64,000 bases of DNA from positions 124,001 through 188,000 of the forward strand of contig NZ_BCXI01000007.1 of NCBI RefSeq assembly GCF_001895025.1, written 5' to 3'. Below are positions 1 to 7,686 of this stretch, piece after piece. The notes under the pieces were generated by a model. The model worked only from the letters and a program-made list of their open reading frames with translations. It was not told the DNA's origin and made no database searches. The translations under genes and the position numbers were made by a program. The DNA is from Rhodococcus zopfii NBRC 100606 = JCM 9919 (GTDB taxonomy: Bacteria > Actinomycetota > Actinomycetes > Mycobacteriales > Mycobacteriaceae). The first letter of the stretch is position 1; each line of letters begins with the position of its first letter.

Positions 1-144
1 TCGAACACGGCGATCCGCGCCGGCGAGATCCTCGGTGCGGTGCTGGAACGGCGCAGGGCGAACCTGCCGGGCGCCCGTGGGGAGCTGCCGCTCCTTGGTA
101 GGATTCCCGACCAGCACACCTACGCAACAAGTGAGGCGAGATGA
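1..144 (+). CDS. C-terminal fragment, possible L-ornithine/L-lysine N-hydroxylase
   Basis: The window opens inside a gene read in frame 1, leaving 47 codons up to the TGA at 142-144. The fragment begins [19 protein letters not shown] Leu-Ser-Asn-Thr-Ala-x-Arg-x-Gly-Glu-Ile segment resembles the extreme C-terminus of flavin-dependent amino acid N-hydroxylases (SidA/PvdA/IucD family), which make the hydroxamate precursors of siderophores. Its stop overlaps the start of the MbtH-like gene by four bases (ATGA), so the two are translationally coupled, and MbtH proteins usually travel with NRPS or siderophore genes. The assignment rests on a short tail from memory of the family. The catalytic and FAD/NADPH motifs lie outside the window, so another enzyme remains possible. 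Confidence 0.4.
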   Translation, partial: SNTAIRAGEILGAVLERRRANLPGARGELPLLGRIPDQHTYATSEAR

Positions 145-380
145 GCACGAATCCATTTGACGACGAAGACGGCCGCTTCTACGTCCTCGTGAACGACGAG
201 GAGCAGTATTCGCTGTGGCCGACCTTCGCTGAGGTCCCGCAGGGGTGGCGGGTCGTGTTCGGCGAGGAATCGCGCGCTGCGTGCGTCGAATACGTCGAGC
301 AGAACTGGACCGACATGCGTCCGAAGAGCCTGCGCGACGCCATGGAAGCCGACGAGAAGGCTCGTCAGGGCAACGCCTGA
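141..380 (+). CDS. MbtH-like NRPS accessory protein
   Basis: This 79-residue protein has the full MbtH signature: an N-terminal [17 protein letters not shown] stretch, the SLWP motif, PQGW, a central Gly-Glu-x-x-Arg-x-x-Cys, and a C-terminal [10 protein letters not shown]. MbtH proteins bind NRPS adenylation domains through conserved tryptophans and are often needed for their solubility and activity. The start codon overlaps the stop of the upstream gene. No NRPS adjoins it inside the window, because the assembly line begins 24 kb away. It may therefore serve an NRPS lying to the left of the window, act in trans on the catecholate line, or do both. No other MbtH-like gene was seen here. Confidence 0.93.
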   Translation: MSTNPFDDEDGRFYVLVNDEEQYSLWPTFAEVPQGWRVVFGEESRAACVEYVEQNWTDMRPKSLRDAMEADEKARQGNA

Positions 381-399
381 CCTTCAGCCCGCCTGACCT

Positions 400-1896
400 T
401 CAGCTCCTCCGAAAGTCACGCCGCAAGCGAGCGACGCGCGGCGTGACTTTCGTCGTTTCCGGGGTGGGCGATGCCGTCCTGGCCCGCCGTGGCCTGGCCC
501 GGCGCAGCGCCGGCCGACGCAGTGTCCCGGCTCGACGCATGCTGCGCGGGTACCGCGCGGTCCGGGCCATCCACTCGCCGAGCGTGACCCCGGCCGCCAG
601 TCCGCACCCGATGCCGAACGCGGCGAACAGGGCGGTCAATCCGACCAGCAGTTCCGTCTGCAGGATTGCGTACAGACCCCGGTACAGCGCGAGGCCGGGC
701 AGCAGCGGCGTGATCCCCGCGACCGCGACGACCAGCGGCGGAGTGTAGGCGCGGCGGGCCATCAGGCCACCGGCGAAGCCGACCACCGTCGCGGCGGTTG
801 CCGACGCGATGATCGGACCCACGCTCAGCCCCAGAGCCAGCTGATACACCAGCGCACCCACCGCGCCGCCCAGGGCCGCCGCCGTCAGGGCCCGCCGCTC
901 GGCGTAACAGGCCAGTGCGAAGAACAGCGACGCGGCAGCGCCGGCCGCGACCTTCGACGGCAACTGGGTCAGACCGGTGGTCACGACATAGTTGATGACC
1001 GGCAGGTCCGAACCCAGCACCGCGGCGATCCGCAGCGTCGTCGCGACGCCCGCGATGATGCCGCCGGTCATCATGACCAGCTCGAAGAAGCGGGCCGACG
1101 CCGTGATGGGCGCACCCGTGATCGCGTCCTGTACCGAACCGACCAACGACAGGCCCGACAGCAGCACCGTCACGCCGGCCGCGATGATCAGCCCCGGCGA
1201 CACCGATATCCCCAACTGTTCCCGGAACGCGTACAGCGTGATCGCCGGGGCGGTCGCGATGATGCCACCGACCAGGTGCTGGAAGAAGAAGGGCAGACCC
1301 AGCCCGTTGAGGTACCGGTTCACCCGGTCGATCACCAGCGTCGACGCGAACGCAACGGCCGCGACGAGCAGCCCACCGCCGAGCAGTACCGCGATCGACG
1401 CGGCCATCGCCGACCACGCGAGGGTTGCCACCCACCGGTGGTAGGGGTGCGGAGCCGACGTGATCGCGAGCAGTTCCTCGCGGGCCTGGGCCGGGGAGAT
1501 CGCGTCCCGGCGGATCCGGCGGGTCAGCCGGTCCACCGCCGCGAGCCGGGTGAAGTCCATCGACCGGTAGTGCACGATCCGCATCGTGCTCGCCGGTGGC
1601 ATCGTCGGACCCCGATGTGCCGACAGCACGATCGAGTTGTACGTCACGTCCACGTCGCATCGGGCCAGGCCGTACGTCGCGGCGACGAACTGCACCTGGT
1701 CCGACGTGTCGATCGCGCCGGTACCGGCGGCGAGCAGCACCTCACCGACCCGCACCGCGACGTCGAGGGCTTCGGCGACCGTCGCGTCGTCGGTCAGATC
1801 GATCGGCTGCAGCGGCGCCGGTGCCTCGGTGACCGCGTCGACGGTCGCCCGGCGATCCAGGACGAGTTTTCCGAGAACCGCGCTCAGCACGTTCAC
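400..1896 (-). CDS. ThrE-family threonine/serine exporter
   Basis: This polytopic membrane protein of about 498 residues resembles the ThrE family: an N-terminal cytosolic domain (DUF1212 type) followed by about ten hydrophobic segments that include the smaller DUF3815-like half. Family members export threonine and serine by proton-driven transport, as in Corynebacterium glutamicum ThrE. The start is uncertain. I chose the GTG at 1896, where family-like sequence (VNVLSAVLGK) begins; an in-frame ATG at 1986 would add 30 Gly/Pro-rich residues. The C-terminal tail of about 45 residues is very Arg-rich, and its last residues are encoded by the terminator hairpin. The gene converges on the MbtH-like gene and lies upstream-to-upstream with tRNA-Thr. 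Confidence 0.8.
   Translation of the reverse strand: MNVLSAVLGKLVLDRRATVDAVTEAPAPLQPIDLTDDATVAEALDVAVRVGEVLLAAGTGAIDTSDQVQFVAATYGLARCDVDVTYNSIVLSAHRGPTMPPASTMRIVHYRSMDFTRLAAVDRLTRRIRRDAISPAQAREELLAITSAPHPYHRWVATLAWSAMAASIAVLLGGGLLVAAVAFASTLVIDRVNRYLNGLGLPFFFQHLVGGIIATAPAITLYAFREQLGISVSPGLIIAAGVTVLLSGLSLVGSVQDAITGAPITASARFFELVMMTGGIIAGVATTLRIAAVLGSDLPVINYVVTTGLTQLPSKVAAGAAASLFFALACYAERRALTAAALGGAVGALVYQLALGLSVGPIIASATAATVVGFAGGLMARRAYTPPLVVAVAGITPLLPGLALYRGLYAILQTELLVGLTALFAAFGIGCGLAAGVTLGEWMARTARYPRSMRRAGTLRRPALRRARPRRARTASPTPETTKVTPRVARLRRDFRRS
410..452. terminator. Bidirectional hairpin between mbtH-like gene and thrE-like gene
   Basis: A perfect 15-bp inverted repeat (arms 410-424 and 438-452) is separated by a 13-base loop. 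It sits 30 bases after the MbtH stop and inside the last codons of the convergent exporter gene. It lacks a long T tract, as is common for terminators in high-GC actinobacteria. Confidence 0.65.
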
Positions 1897-2018
1897 CGTC
1901 GCGTGCCCCCGGGGGAGGGAACCTGGGTCTGCACCGGGAAAACCATGCACCCCACCGTAACCAAACCGGCCGGTGGCGCGTGGCACCTGGGGATGCCATA
2001 TGATGAGCGCGCTTCACT

Positions 2019-2093
2019 GCCTCCTTAGCTCAGTGGTAGAGCACTCGCCTTGTAAGCGAAAGGTCGTCGGTTCAATCCCGACAGGGGGCTCCA
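2019..2093 (+). tRNA. tRNA-Thr (anticodon UGU)
   Basis: A full cloverleaf is visible. The acceptor stem pairs 2019-2025 with 2083-2089, the D arm is TAGCTCAGTGGTAGAGCA, and the anticodon loop CTTGTAA at 2049-2055 gives anticodon TGT. The T loop TTCAATC at 2071-2077 is closed by a perfect 5-bp stem. The CCA end is encoded at 2091-2093. The TGT anticodon reads ACA and related threonine codons. Confidence 0.96.
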
Positions 2094-2188
2094 CGATCCT
2101 TCCGCGTGCCTATCCGCGCGCCGAGAAGTCAGCCGCATCTGTTTGTCCGCGCGCGGATGTCCGTTCGGGATGCGGCCCACGTCGTGCA

Positions 2189-3031
2189 TCAGTCGGGCGG
2201 GGATAGTTCGCCTTTCCCGGCAACCCCACCGCTGCGCAGCCAGCGGCCCGGCAGCTTGCCCGCGAGGTCGCCGAGCGGACCCACCGCGCCGCGCAGCAGT
2301 TCGACGGTTTCCTGCAGCAGGTCGATGCTCAGGTGCATCTGCTGGACGCCCGGCGTCAGTTGCGCGAGGGTCTCGGACAGCGACACGATCTGGTCGAGCG
2401 GGCCACCTTCGGCGAGCAGGCGTTCGAGCGCCCCGCGTTCGGACAGCAGGATGTCGAGGACACCGCCCTCCGCGAGCGCGCGTTCGACGACACCGCCCGG
2501 CTTGATCGCGGTGTCGACGATGCCGCCGGGTGCGGTGAGCCGCTCGACCGCGCCGTCGTGGGCGAGCAGGCGTTCGAGCGGGCCGTCGGGTGTGGTGAGC
2601 CGATCGAGCAGACCGCCCTCCGAGAGCAGCCGGTCGAGCGCACCGTCGTCGGCCAGGATCCGGTCGAGCGGGCCGCCGGGTGCGGTGATCCGGTCGAGGG
2701 CCCCACCCGGCTCGAGCAGTCGTTCGAGGGGGCCGCCGGGTGCGGTGAGCCGGTCGACGGCGCCGGACGGGGCGAGCAGCCGGTCGAGGGGCCCGCCCGG
2801 GCGCAGCGCGTGCCCCAACGGGCGGTTGTCGGCCGCGAGTTCCGACACCTGCTGCAACAGCCCCAGCGTCCCGCGGGTGTCGGGGAGTCCGACCGCGCCG
2901 AGGGCCGAATACGTGGCGGGGGACACGGCCACGCGGACCGTGCCGATGACGGACTCCGCGAGCCCGAGGGCGGTGTCCGCCGCGGACAGGCCGACTCGGA
3001 GCGGGAATGCGAGCGCGGACGCCAGATTCAT
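2189..3031 (-). CDS. Decapeptide-repeat protein of unknown function
   Basis: I do not recognise a characterised family. The 280-residue protein starts at the ATG at 3031 (MNLASALAFPL); an upstream ATG at 3055 would add eight residues. Residues 1-79 are Ala/Leu/Val-rich and may be amphipathic helix. Residues 80-219 consist of fourteen tandem 10-residue units of the form G-[PA]-[LV]-[DE]-R-[LI]-[LT]-A-[PE]-G. The last 60 residues form a Leu-rich helical segment ending in a polar tail. There is no signal peptide and no clear membrane anchor. The regular spacing of hydrophobic and Gly residues suggests a solenoid or a chain of short helices. It stands alone between tRNA-Thr and an SMR gene, so context gives no function. 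Confidence 0.75.
   Translation of the reverse strand: MNLASALAFPLRVGLSAADTALGLAESVIGTVRVAVSPATYSALGAVGLPDTRGTLGLLQQVSELAADNRPLGHALRPGGPLDRLLAPSGAVDRLTAPGGPLERLLEPGGALDRITAPGGPLDRILADDGALDRLLSEGGLLDRLTTPDGPLERLLAHDGAVERLTAPGGIVDTAIKPGGVVERALAEGGVLDILLSERGALERLLAEGGPLDQIVSLSETLAQLTPGVQQMHLSIDLLQETVELLRGAVGPLGDLAGKLPGRWLRSGGVAGKGELSPPD
2375..2794 (-). repeat. Fourteen in-frame 30-bp repeat units
   Basis: The coding repeat has a strict 30-base period with no indels. Units alternate loosely between G-P-L-[DE]-R-L-L-A and G-A-[VL]-[DE]-R-[LI]-T-A-P-G types. The best-conserved units lie towards the N-terminal end (2530-2794). The last four have drifted (for example G-I-V-D-T-A-I-K-P-G). Confidence 0.9.
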
Positions 3032-3089
3032 GCGCTCACTGTAATCGCACGACACACGAAAGCGGTCGACCGCGAACGCTCCGGAGGTA

Positions 3090-3404
3090 CTAGTGGAGAA
3101 CCTTCAACCCGATGACGCACCCGACGATTCCGAGGATGAGCAGGACCTTGGCCACCGAGACCGACTCGCTGCCGGTGGCCATCGCGAACCCGACGGTCAG
3201 GGCCGCACCGATTCCCACCCAGATCGCGTACGACGTGCCGACCGGCAGCGTGCGCATCGCATAGGCGAGGCCGGCCATGCTGATCAGCAGGGCGACGGCG
3301 AAGAGGACGGACGGTCCGAGGCGGGTGAATCCGGCCGAGCGGCTCAGCGCGGTGGCCCACACCGCTTCGAGGACACCGGACACGACGAGAACGATCCATG
3401 CCAT
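3090..3404 (-). CDS. Small multidrug resistance (SMR) family transporter, SugE/Gdx-like
   Basis: The 104-residue protein has four predicted membrane helices. It carries the SMR hallmark Glu in the first helix (VLEAVWATALSRSAGF) and the PVGTSYAIWVGIGAA motif of helix 3. Members work as dual-topology dimers exchanging protons for cationic drugs (EmrE/QacE) or guanidinium (SugE/Gdx). The sequence alone does not settle which. The start ATG at 3404 is preceded by a GGAG-type ribosome site. It is a single gene, with no partner SMR subunit beside it and no riboswitch recognised in the short leader. Confidence 0.9.
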   Translation of the reverse strand: MAWIVLVVSGVLEAVWATALSRSAGFTRLGPSVLFAVALLISMAGLAYAMRTLPVGTSYAIWVGIGAALTVGFAMATGSESVSVAKVLLILGIVGCVIGLKVLH

Positions 3405-3510
3405 GACGAGCTCCAGTGCACCGTCTTGTCGCTGGCCGGGTACGGTGCGCTCGTCCGGGTGTCGATCGACGGTCTGTAGTCTAGCGAACTTTTCCAGGGC
3501 GGGCCGCAGG

Positions 3511-3717
3511 TCAGGACGCTCGAAGTGCCATCGCGGACACCCGCAGTTCGGTGCAGCCGCAGCCGCCGGACAGTTCCGGGCAGTCGATCAGCAGGCTGTG
3601 GCGGACCGACGCGAGGTCGGTGCAGTCCGGGTCGGTGCATTCGATCTCGACGGCGGCATGCACCACGAGCGTTCCGTGGCAGTGGTCCAGTTCGGCGAGG
3701 CAGGCGGAGCACGACAT
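3511..3717 (-). CDS. Small Cys-rich protein, conserved hypothetical
   Basis: The 68-residue protein has seven or more cysteines (MSCSACLAELDHCHG, ECTDPDC, and a C-terminal DCPELSGGCGC) and a His-containing CHG motif. The pattern suggests a small metal-binding (probably zinc) domain. Similar small proteins occur in other actinobacteria as far as I recall, but I know of no assigned role. It is divergent from phoP across about 118 bases. The long compositionally normal frame and regular Cys spacing support a real gene. Confidence 0.7.
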   Translation of the reverse strand: MSCSACLAELDHCHGTLVVHAAVEIECTDPDCTDLASVRHSLLIDCPELSGGCGCTELRVSAMALRAS

Positions 3718-3835
3718 GCCCCCATTGTTAGCACCGGGGCCCGACAGCTGCGTGAGGCGCGCCCGTCACGGCACTGCCAGCGTTCTCACAGGAAACCGTC
3801 AGCGACCGGACAGCCGCGCCCGAGACAATGAGCCT

Positions 3836-4534
3836 GTGACCGTTCCCGAAGCGCGAATCCTCATCGTCGACGACGAACCGAGCATCGTCGAACTGCTGGC
3901 GGTGAGCCTGAAGTTCCAGGGATTCGAGGTCCAGACCGCTTCCACCGGCGCCGAAGGCCTCGACCGGGCTCGCGTCTTCCGCCCGGACGCGGTGATCCTC
4001 GACGTGATGATGCCCGGCATGGACGGGTTCGGGTTGCTGCGTCGTCTGCGGGCCGACGGCTCCGAGGCACCCGTGCTGTTCCTCACCGCCAAGGACACCG
4101 TCGAGGACAAGGTGTCGGGTCTGACACTCGGTGCGGACGACTACGTCACCAAACCGTTCAGCCTCGAGGAGGTCATCGCGCGGCTGCGTACGATTCTGCG
4201 CCGCGCCGGGAAGGTGTCCGAGGCGGAGCGTTCGTCCCGCATCACCTTCGCCGACATCGAACTCGACGACGAGACCCACGAGGTGTGGAAGGCGGGGAAA
4301 CCGGTCGCGCTCTCGCCCACCGAGTTCACGCTGCTGCGCTACTTCCTGGTCAACGCCGGCACGGTGCTCAGCAAACCGCGCATCCTCGACCACGTGTGGA
4401 ACTACGACTTCGGTGGCGAGGTGGGGGTCGTCGAGTCGTACGTGTCGTATCTCCGGCGCAAGATCGACACCGGTGACCGGCCGCTCATCCACACGCTGCG
4501 CGGCGTCGGATACGTGATGCGCGAGCCGAAATAG
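3836..4534 (+). CDS. phoP: Two-component response regulator PhoP
   Basis: The 232-residue OmpR/PhoB-class regulator has a receiver domain at residues 7-120 (DDE acidic pair, phospho-acceptor Asp in VILDVMMPGMDG, Lys in VTKPFS) and a winged-helix DNA-binding domain at 140-230 (LSPTEFTLLRYFLVNAG, VVESYVSYLRRKID). Long stretches match my memory of M. tuberculosis PhoP almost word for word (VELLxVSLKFQGFEV, ETHEVWKAG, HTLRGVGYV). PhoP controls complex lipid, acid and stress responses there. I start it at the GTG at 3836, just ahead of the family-like sequence. The codon follows a GACAAT hexamer by six bases, so the transcript may be leaderless. The gene abuts phoR with no gap. Confidence 0.93.
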   Translation: MTVPEARILIVDDEPSIVELLAVSLKFQGFEVQTASTGAEGLDRARVFRPDAVILDVMMPGMDGFGLLRRLRADGSEAPVLFLTAKDTVEDKVSGLTLGADDYVTKPFSLEEVIARLRTILRRAGKVSEAERSSRITFADIELDDETHEVWKAGKPVALSPTEFTLLRYFLVNAGTVLSKPRILDHVWNYDFGGEVGVVESYVSYLRRKIDTGDRPLIHTLRGVGYVMREPK

Positions 4535-5941
4535 ATGCGCCGGCCGCCCGCCCTGCCGCTGCGATTCACCCTCGTCGCCGCGCTGCTCGTGCTTTCGGGA
4601 CTCGGGCTGCTGGCGTCCGGGGTCGCGGTGACGACCTTCCTGCAGGGTTCGCTGCTGAGCCGGATCGACCGAGACCTGCACGACGCCGCGCACGGCTGGG
4701 CCAAGCCGCTCGGAGCCCGGCCGGAGCTCCCGCCTCCGGCGATCGGGCAGGACCGGCCGCCGAGCCCGTTCTACGTGCGGGTCGCGAACCCGGACGGCAC
4801 GGTGCGGGTCATGATCAACGACCGGTCGGCCTCGCCGGCGCTGCCGGATACCGCGGTGCGGGAGCCGGTGACCGTCGGATCCGCCGACGGATCCGGCACC
4901 CGGTGGCGGGTGCTGGCGACCGTCGATCCGGACGGCGGCACCACCGTCGTCGCGATGAGCCTGGAGGAGACCGACGAGACCGTCGGGCGGCTTGTGGCCC
5001 TGCAGCTCGGGATCGGCGCCGCCGTCCTGGTCGCGCTCGGTGTCGCCGGGTACTTCGTGGTCCGGCGCAGCCTGCGCCCGCTTCGCGAGGTGGAACGCAC
5101 CGCGGTCGCGATCGCGGGTGGCGACCTGCACGAACGTGTGCCGGAACGGGACCCGCGCACCGAGGTGGGACGGTTGTCGGTGGCTCTGAACACGATGCTT
5201 GCCCAGATCCAGTCGGCGTTCGCGGCGACCGCCGCGTCCGAGGAGTCGGCGCGTCGCTCGGAGGAGCGGATGCGCCGCTTCGTCGCCGACGCCGGGCACG
5301 AGCTGCGGACCCCCCTCACCACGATCCGCGGCTTCTCCGAGCTGTACCGGCAGGGCGCCGGTCGCGACACGGACCTGCTGATGACCCGAATCGAGAACGA
5401 GTCGCGCCGCATGGGAATCCTCGTCGAAGATCTGCTCTTGCTGGCCCGGCTCGACGCCCAGCGGCCCCTCGAACAGAAGGCGGTGGATCTGCTCGCGCTC
5501 GCCTCCGATGCCGTGCACGGTGCCCGCGCCGTCGCCGCGGATCGCACGATCGGGCTCGAGATCATCGACGGTCCGGGCATCCCCGAGGTGCTCGGCGACG
5601 CGGTGCGCCTGCGGCAGGTCCTCGACAATCTCGTCACCAACGCGCTCACGCACACTCCGGCCGACGCGTCGGTCACCGTGCGGGTCGGCACCGTCGGCGA
5701 CCGGGTCGTCCTCGAGGTCGCCGATGCCGGGCCGGGGCTGGCCGAACCGGACCGGGAGCGGGTGTTCGAACGTTTCTACCGGGCCGACAGCTCGCGGACC
5801 CGCGCGTCCGGCGGCAGCGGCCTGGGGCTGTCGATCGTCGCGGCGCTGGTCGCCGCGCACGGCGGCACCGTCGAGGTGGACAGCGAGGTCGGCCGGGGCG
5901 CGACGTTCCGGGTGCTGCTGCCGCGCCACCGGGTGGACTGA
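4535..5941 (+). CDS. phoR: Sensor histidine kinase PhoR
   Basis: The 468-residue membrane kinase starts directly after the phoP stop codon. A first transmembrane helix (about residues 9-34) and a second (about 152-174) flank an extracytoplasmic sensor of about 115 residues. HAMP follows, then the H box FVADAGHELRTPLTTIRGF with the phospho-acceptor His, an N box (VLDNLVTNALTHTP), a G1 box (DAGPGL) and a G2 box (GSGLGLSIV). It is expected to phosphorylate PhoP. The signal it senses is not apparent from sequence. Gene order and coupling match the mycobacterial phoPR pair. Confidence 0.92.
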   Translation: MRRPPALPLRFTLVAALLVLSGLGLLASGVAVTTFLQGSLLSRIDRDLHDAAHGWAKPLGARPELPPPAIGQDRPPSPFYVRVANPDGTVRVMINDRSASPALPDTAVREPVTVGSADGSGTRWRVLATVDPDGGTTVVAMSLEETDETVGRLVALQLGIGAAVLVALGVAGYFVVRRSLRPLREVERTAVAIAGGDLHERVPERDPRTEVGRLSVALNTMLAQIQSAFAATAASEESARRSEERMRRFVADAGHELRTPLTTIRGFSELYRQGAGRDTDLLMTRIENESRRMGILVEDLLLLARLDAQRPLEQKAVDLLALASDAVHGARAVAADRTIGLEIIDGPGIPEVLGDAVRLRQVLDNLVTNALTHTPADASVTVRVGTVGDRVVLEVADAGPGLAEPDRERVFERFYRADSSRTRASGGSGLGLSIVAALVAAHGGTVEVDSEVGRGATFRVLLPRHRVD

Positions 5942-6009
5942 CTCTCCGGTAAGTTCCTCGGTTACGGTGTCCGCGGTGCAGGTCGCGCAACGCTGGAGGC
6001 AAATCGAGT

Positions 6010-7140
6010 ATGGGCATCACCGACATGGCAAGCAGTGCGACCGGCTTCGCGTTCGGTGCGGCCCGCAACGCGTGGTCGCTGTTCCTGTCCGACGGGATCG
6101 CGCCGCCGCACCGCACGCCGTCGGTGATCGTCGGCGACGGCCCGCACCGGACCCTGCGCCGATTCGGTCCGGAGCATGCCGGGGACCCGGTCCTGCTCGT
6201 CACCCCGCTCGCCGCGCCGTCGAGCTGCTACGACCTGATGCCCGACCAGAGCGTGGTGCAGTACCTCGTGGACCTCGGCCGCAGCGTCTATGTCCTCGAC
6301 TACGGGCCGATGAGCTACGACGACCGCGACCTCGGGTTCGAGGTGTGGATCGACGACATCGTGCCCGAGGCGATCCACCGGGTGTCGGAACTGAGCGGCA
6401 ACCGCGAGGTCGACCTCGTCGCGTGGAGCCTCGGTGGGACGGTCGGTTTGCTCACCGCCGCCGCGCACCCGGAGCTTCCGATCCGGTCGATCGCTGCGTT
6501 CGGCACCCCGATCGACTACGCGCAGATCCCGTTGGTTGCGCTCGCGCGGGTCGCGGGCCGGTACGTCGGCGCTCCCGTCCTGGCCGGGCTGTCACGCCTC
6601 CTCGGTGGTATCCCGGCCCCGATCGTGCAGCTCGGCTACCGCGCCACCGCGCTCGAACGGGAACTGATGCGGCCGTGGTTCATCGCCTGCAACATCACCG
6701 ACGCCGACCGGTTGGCCCGCATGGAATCCGTCGACCGGTTCCAGGCCGGCATGTTCGGCTACCCGGGCCGGTTGTTCCACGAAATGGGTATGCGGCTGAC
6801 GGTCGCCAACGACCTCGCATCCGGACAGGCCCGGTTCGCCGGCCGGACGATCGATCTCGCTGCGGTGACCGTCCCTGTGCTCGCACTCGCCGGTACCGAG
6901 GACGTCCTCGCGCCGATCCCGGCCGTCGCGGCGATCACCGAAGTCCTGCCGAACGCGGCGGTCCGGTTCACGACCGCGCCCGGCAGTCACCTCGGTCTGC
7001 TCACCGGACCCGCCGCACGCACCACGTCGTGGGTGCATCTGGCGCAGTTCCTCGACGACCCGCACGAAGCACCCCGGGACCCGGCGCGCGGCGACGAACC
7101 CGCGATCCGGGAATCTCAGTCCGGGACGTGGGCGCCGTAG
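6010..7140 (+). CDS. Alpha/beta hydrolase, PHA-synthase-like fold
   Basis: The 376-residue protein resembles PhaC-type alpha/beta hydrolases (VLLVTPLAAPSSCYDLMP, VYVLDYGPMS, VDLVAWSLGGT). The nucleophile elbow is AWSLGG, with Ser where true polyhydroxyalkanoate synthases have Cys. A putative acid lies in GTEDVLAPIP and the His in PGSHLGLLTG. It is therefore more likely an esterase or acyltransferase than a polymer synthase. It follows phoR by 68 bases, with a GGAGG ribosome site at 5995-5999. Its 3' end overlaps the convergent HIT gene by 25 bases. The substrate is unknown. Confidence 0.75.
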   Translation: MGITDMASSATGFAFGAARNAWSLFLSDGIAPPHRTPSVIVGDGPHRTLRRFGPEHAGDPVLLVTPLAAPSSCYDLMPDQSVVQYLVDLGRSVYVLDYGPMSYDDRDLGFEVWIDDIVPEAIHRVSELSGNREVDLVAWSLGGTVGLLTAAAHPELPIRSIAAFGTPIDYAQIPLVALARVAGRYVGAPVLAGLSRLLGGIPAPIVQLGYRATALERELMRPWFIACNITDADRLARMESVDRFQAGMFGYPGRLFHEMGMRLTVANDLASGQARFAGRTIDLAAVTVPVLALAGTEDVLAPIPAVAAITEVLPNAAVRFTTAPGSHLGLLTGPAARTTSWVHLAQFLDDPHEAPRDPARGDEPAIRESQSGTWAP

Positions 7141-7541
7141 CCCAGTTCCCGCAGCGCCGCGCGCACCTTGTCGCGGGCCTCGTCGAGCGCCTCCGGTGAC
7201 GGGTCGCGCTCGGCCTTCGAGATGTCGAAGTCGCCCAGGTCGTAGGCGGGGAACACGTGCAGGTGCAGGTGCGGAACCTCGAGCCCGGCAATGAGCAGGC
7301 CCGAGCGGGGGGAGTCGTACGCCGCGCACACGGCCCGCCCCATGATGCGCGCGACGCCGTTGACCTTGGCCCAGAGTTCGTCGTCGACGTTCTGCCAGTG
7401 GTCCACCTCCTCGCGGGGGACGACGAGCACGTGACCCGGGTTGAGCGGGTTGATGGTGAGGAACGCGACGACGTCGTCGTCCTCCCACACGAAGCGGCCC
7501 GGCAGATCGCCGGCGATGATCATGCTGAACACGGAAGCCAT
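7116..7541 (-). CDS. HIT-family nucleotide hydrolase/transferase
   Basis: The 141-residue protein has the histidine triad HxHxH in VPHLHLHVFP, plus NPLNPGHVLVVPREE and the N-terminal SMIIAGDLPGRFV. HIT proteins hydrolyse or transfer nucleoside monophosphates; the exact substrate cannot be read from sequence. The ATG at 7541 was chosen because the HIT fold begins there. A TATCCT hexamer ends six bases upstream, implying a leaderless mRNA. It is divergent from purD. A HIT gene also sits near phoPR in M. tuberculosis (Rv0759c, from memory), which supports synteny. Confidence 0.9.
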   Translation of the reverse strand: MASVFSMIIAGDLPGRFVWEDDDVVAFLTINPLNPGHVLVVPREEVDHWQNVDDELWAKVNGVARIMGRAVCAAYDSPRSGLLIAGLEVPHLHLHVFPAYDLGDFDISKAERDPSPEALDEARDKVRAALRELGYGAHVPD

Positions 7542-7547
7542 ATCGGG

Positions 7548-7553
7548 AGGATA
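7548..7553 (-). promoter_or_regulatory. -10 hexamer TATCCT, HIT gene
   Basis: TATCCT on the minus strand ends six bases before the ATG, the geometry expected of a leaderless actinobacterial transcript. Confidence 0.5.
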
Positions 7554-7673
7554 GGCGGAGGCGTAGCCGCCCAGCAGATGGACACCCGCGTACGGAGAAA
7601 CGTGCGCGGTCGTCTTCTCGGTGTGCCGATCCGGTGGCCCGGCCGGATGAAACGTCCGGACCGTGCAGTCCCG

Positions 7674-7679
7674 TAGTCT
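7674..7679 (+). promoter_or_regulatory. -10 hexamer TAGTCT, purD
   Basis: TAGTCT lies seven bases before the GTG start of purD and no Shine-Dalgarno sequence is visible between them, so initiation is probably at or next to the start codon. Confidence 0.5.
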
Positions 7680-7686
7680 GTGCTGC

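Noticed and set aside
6010-7140. Polyhydroxyalkanoate synthase (phaC)
   Set aside because: The fold is similar, but the nucleophile is Ser in AWSLGG rather than the Cys required in PHA synthases, and no phasin or phaE gene is nearby.
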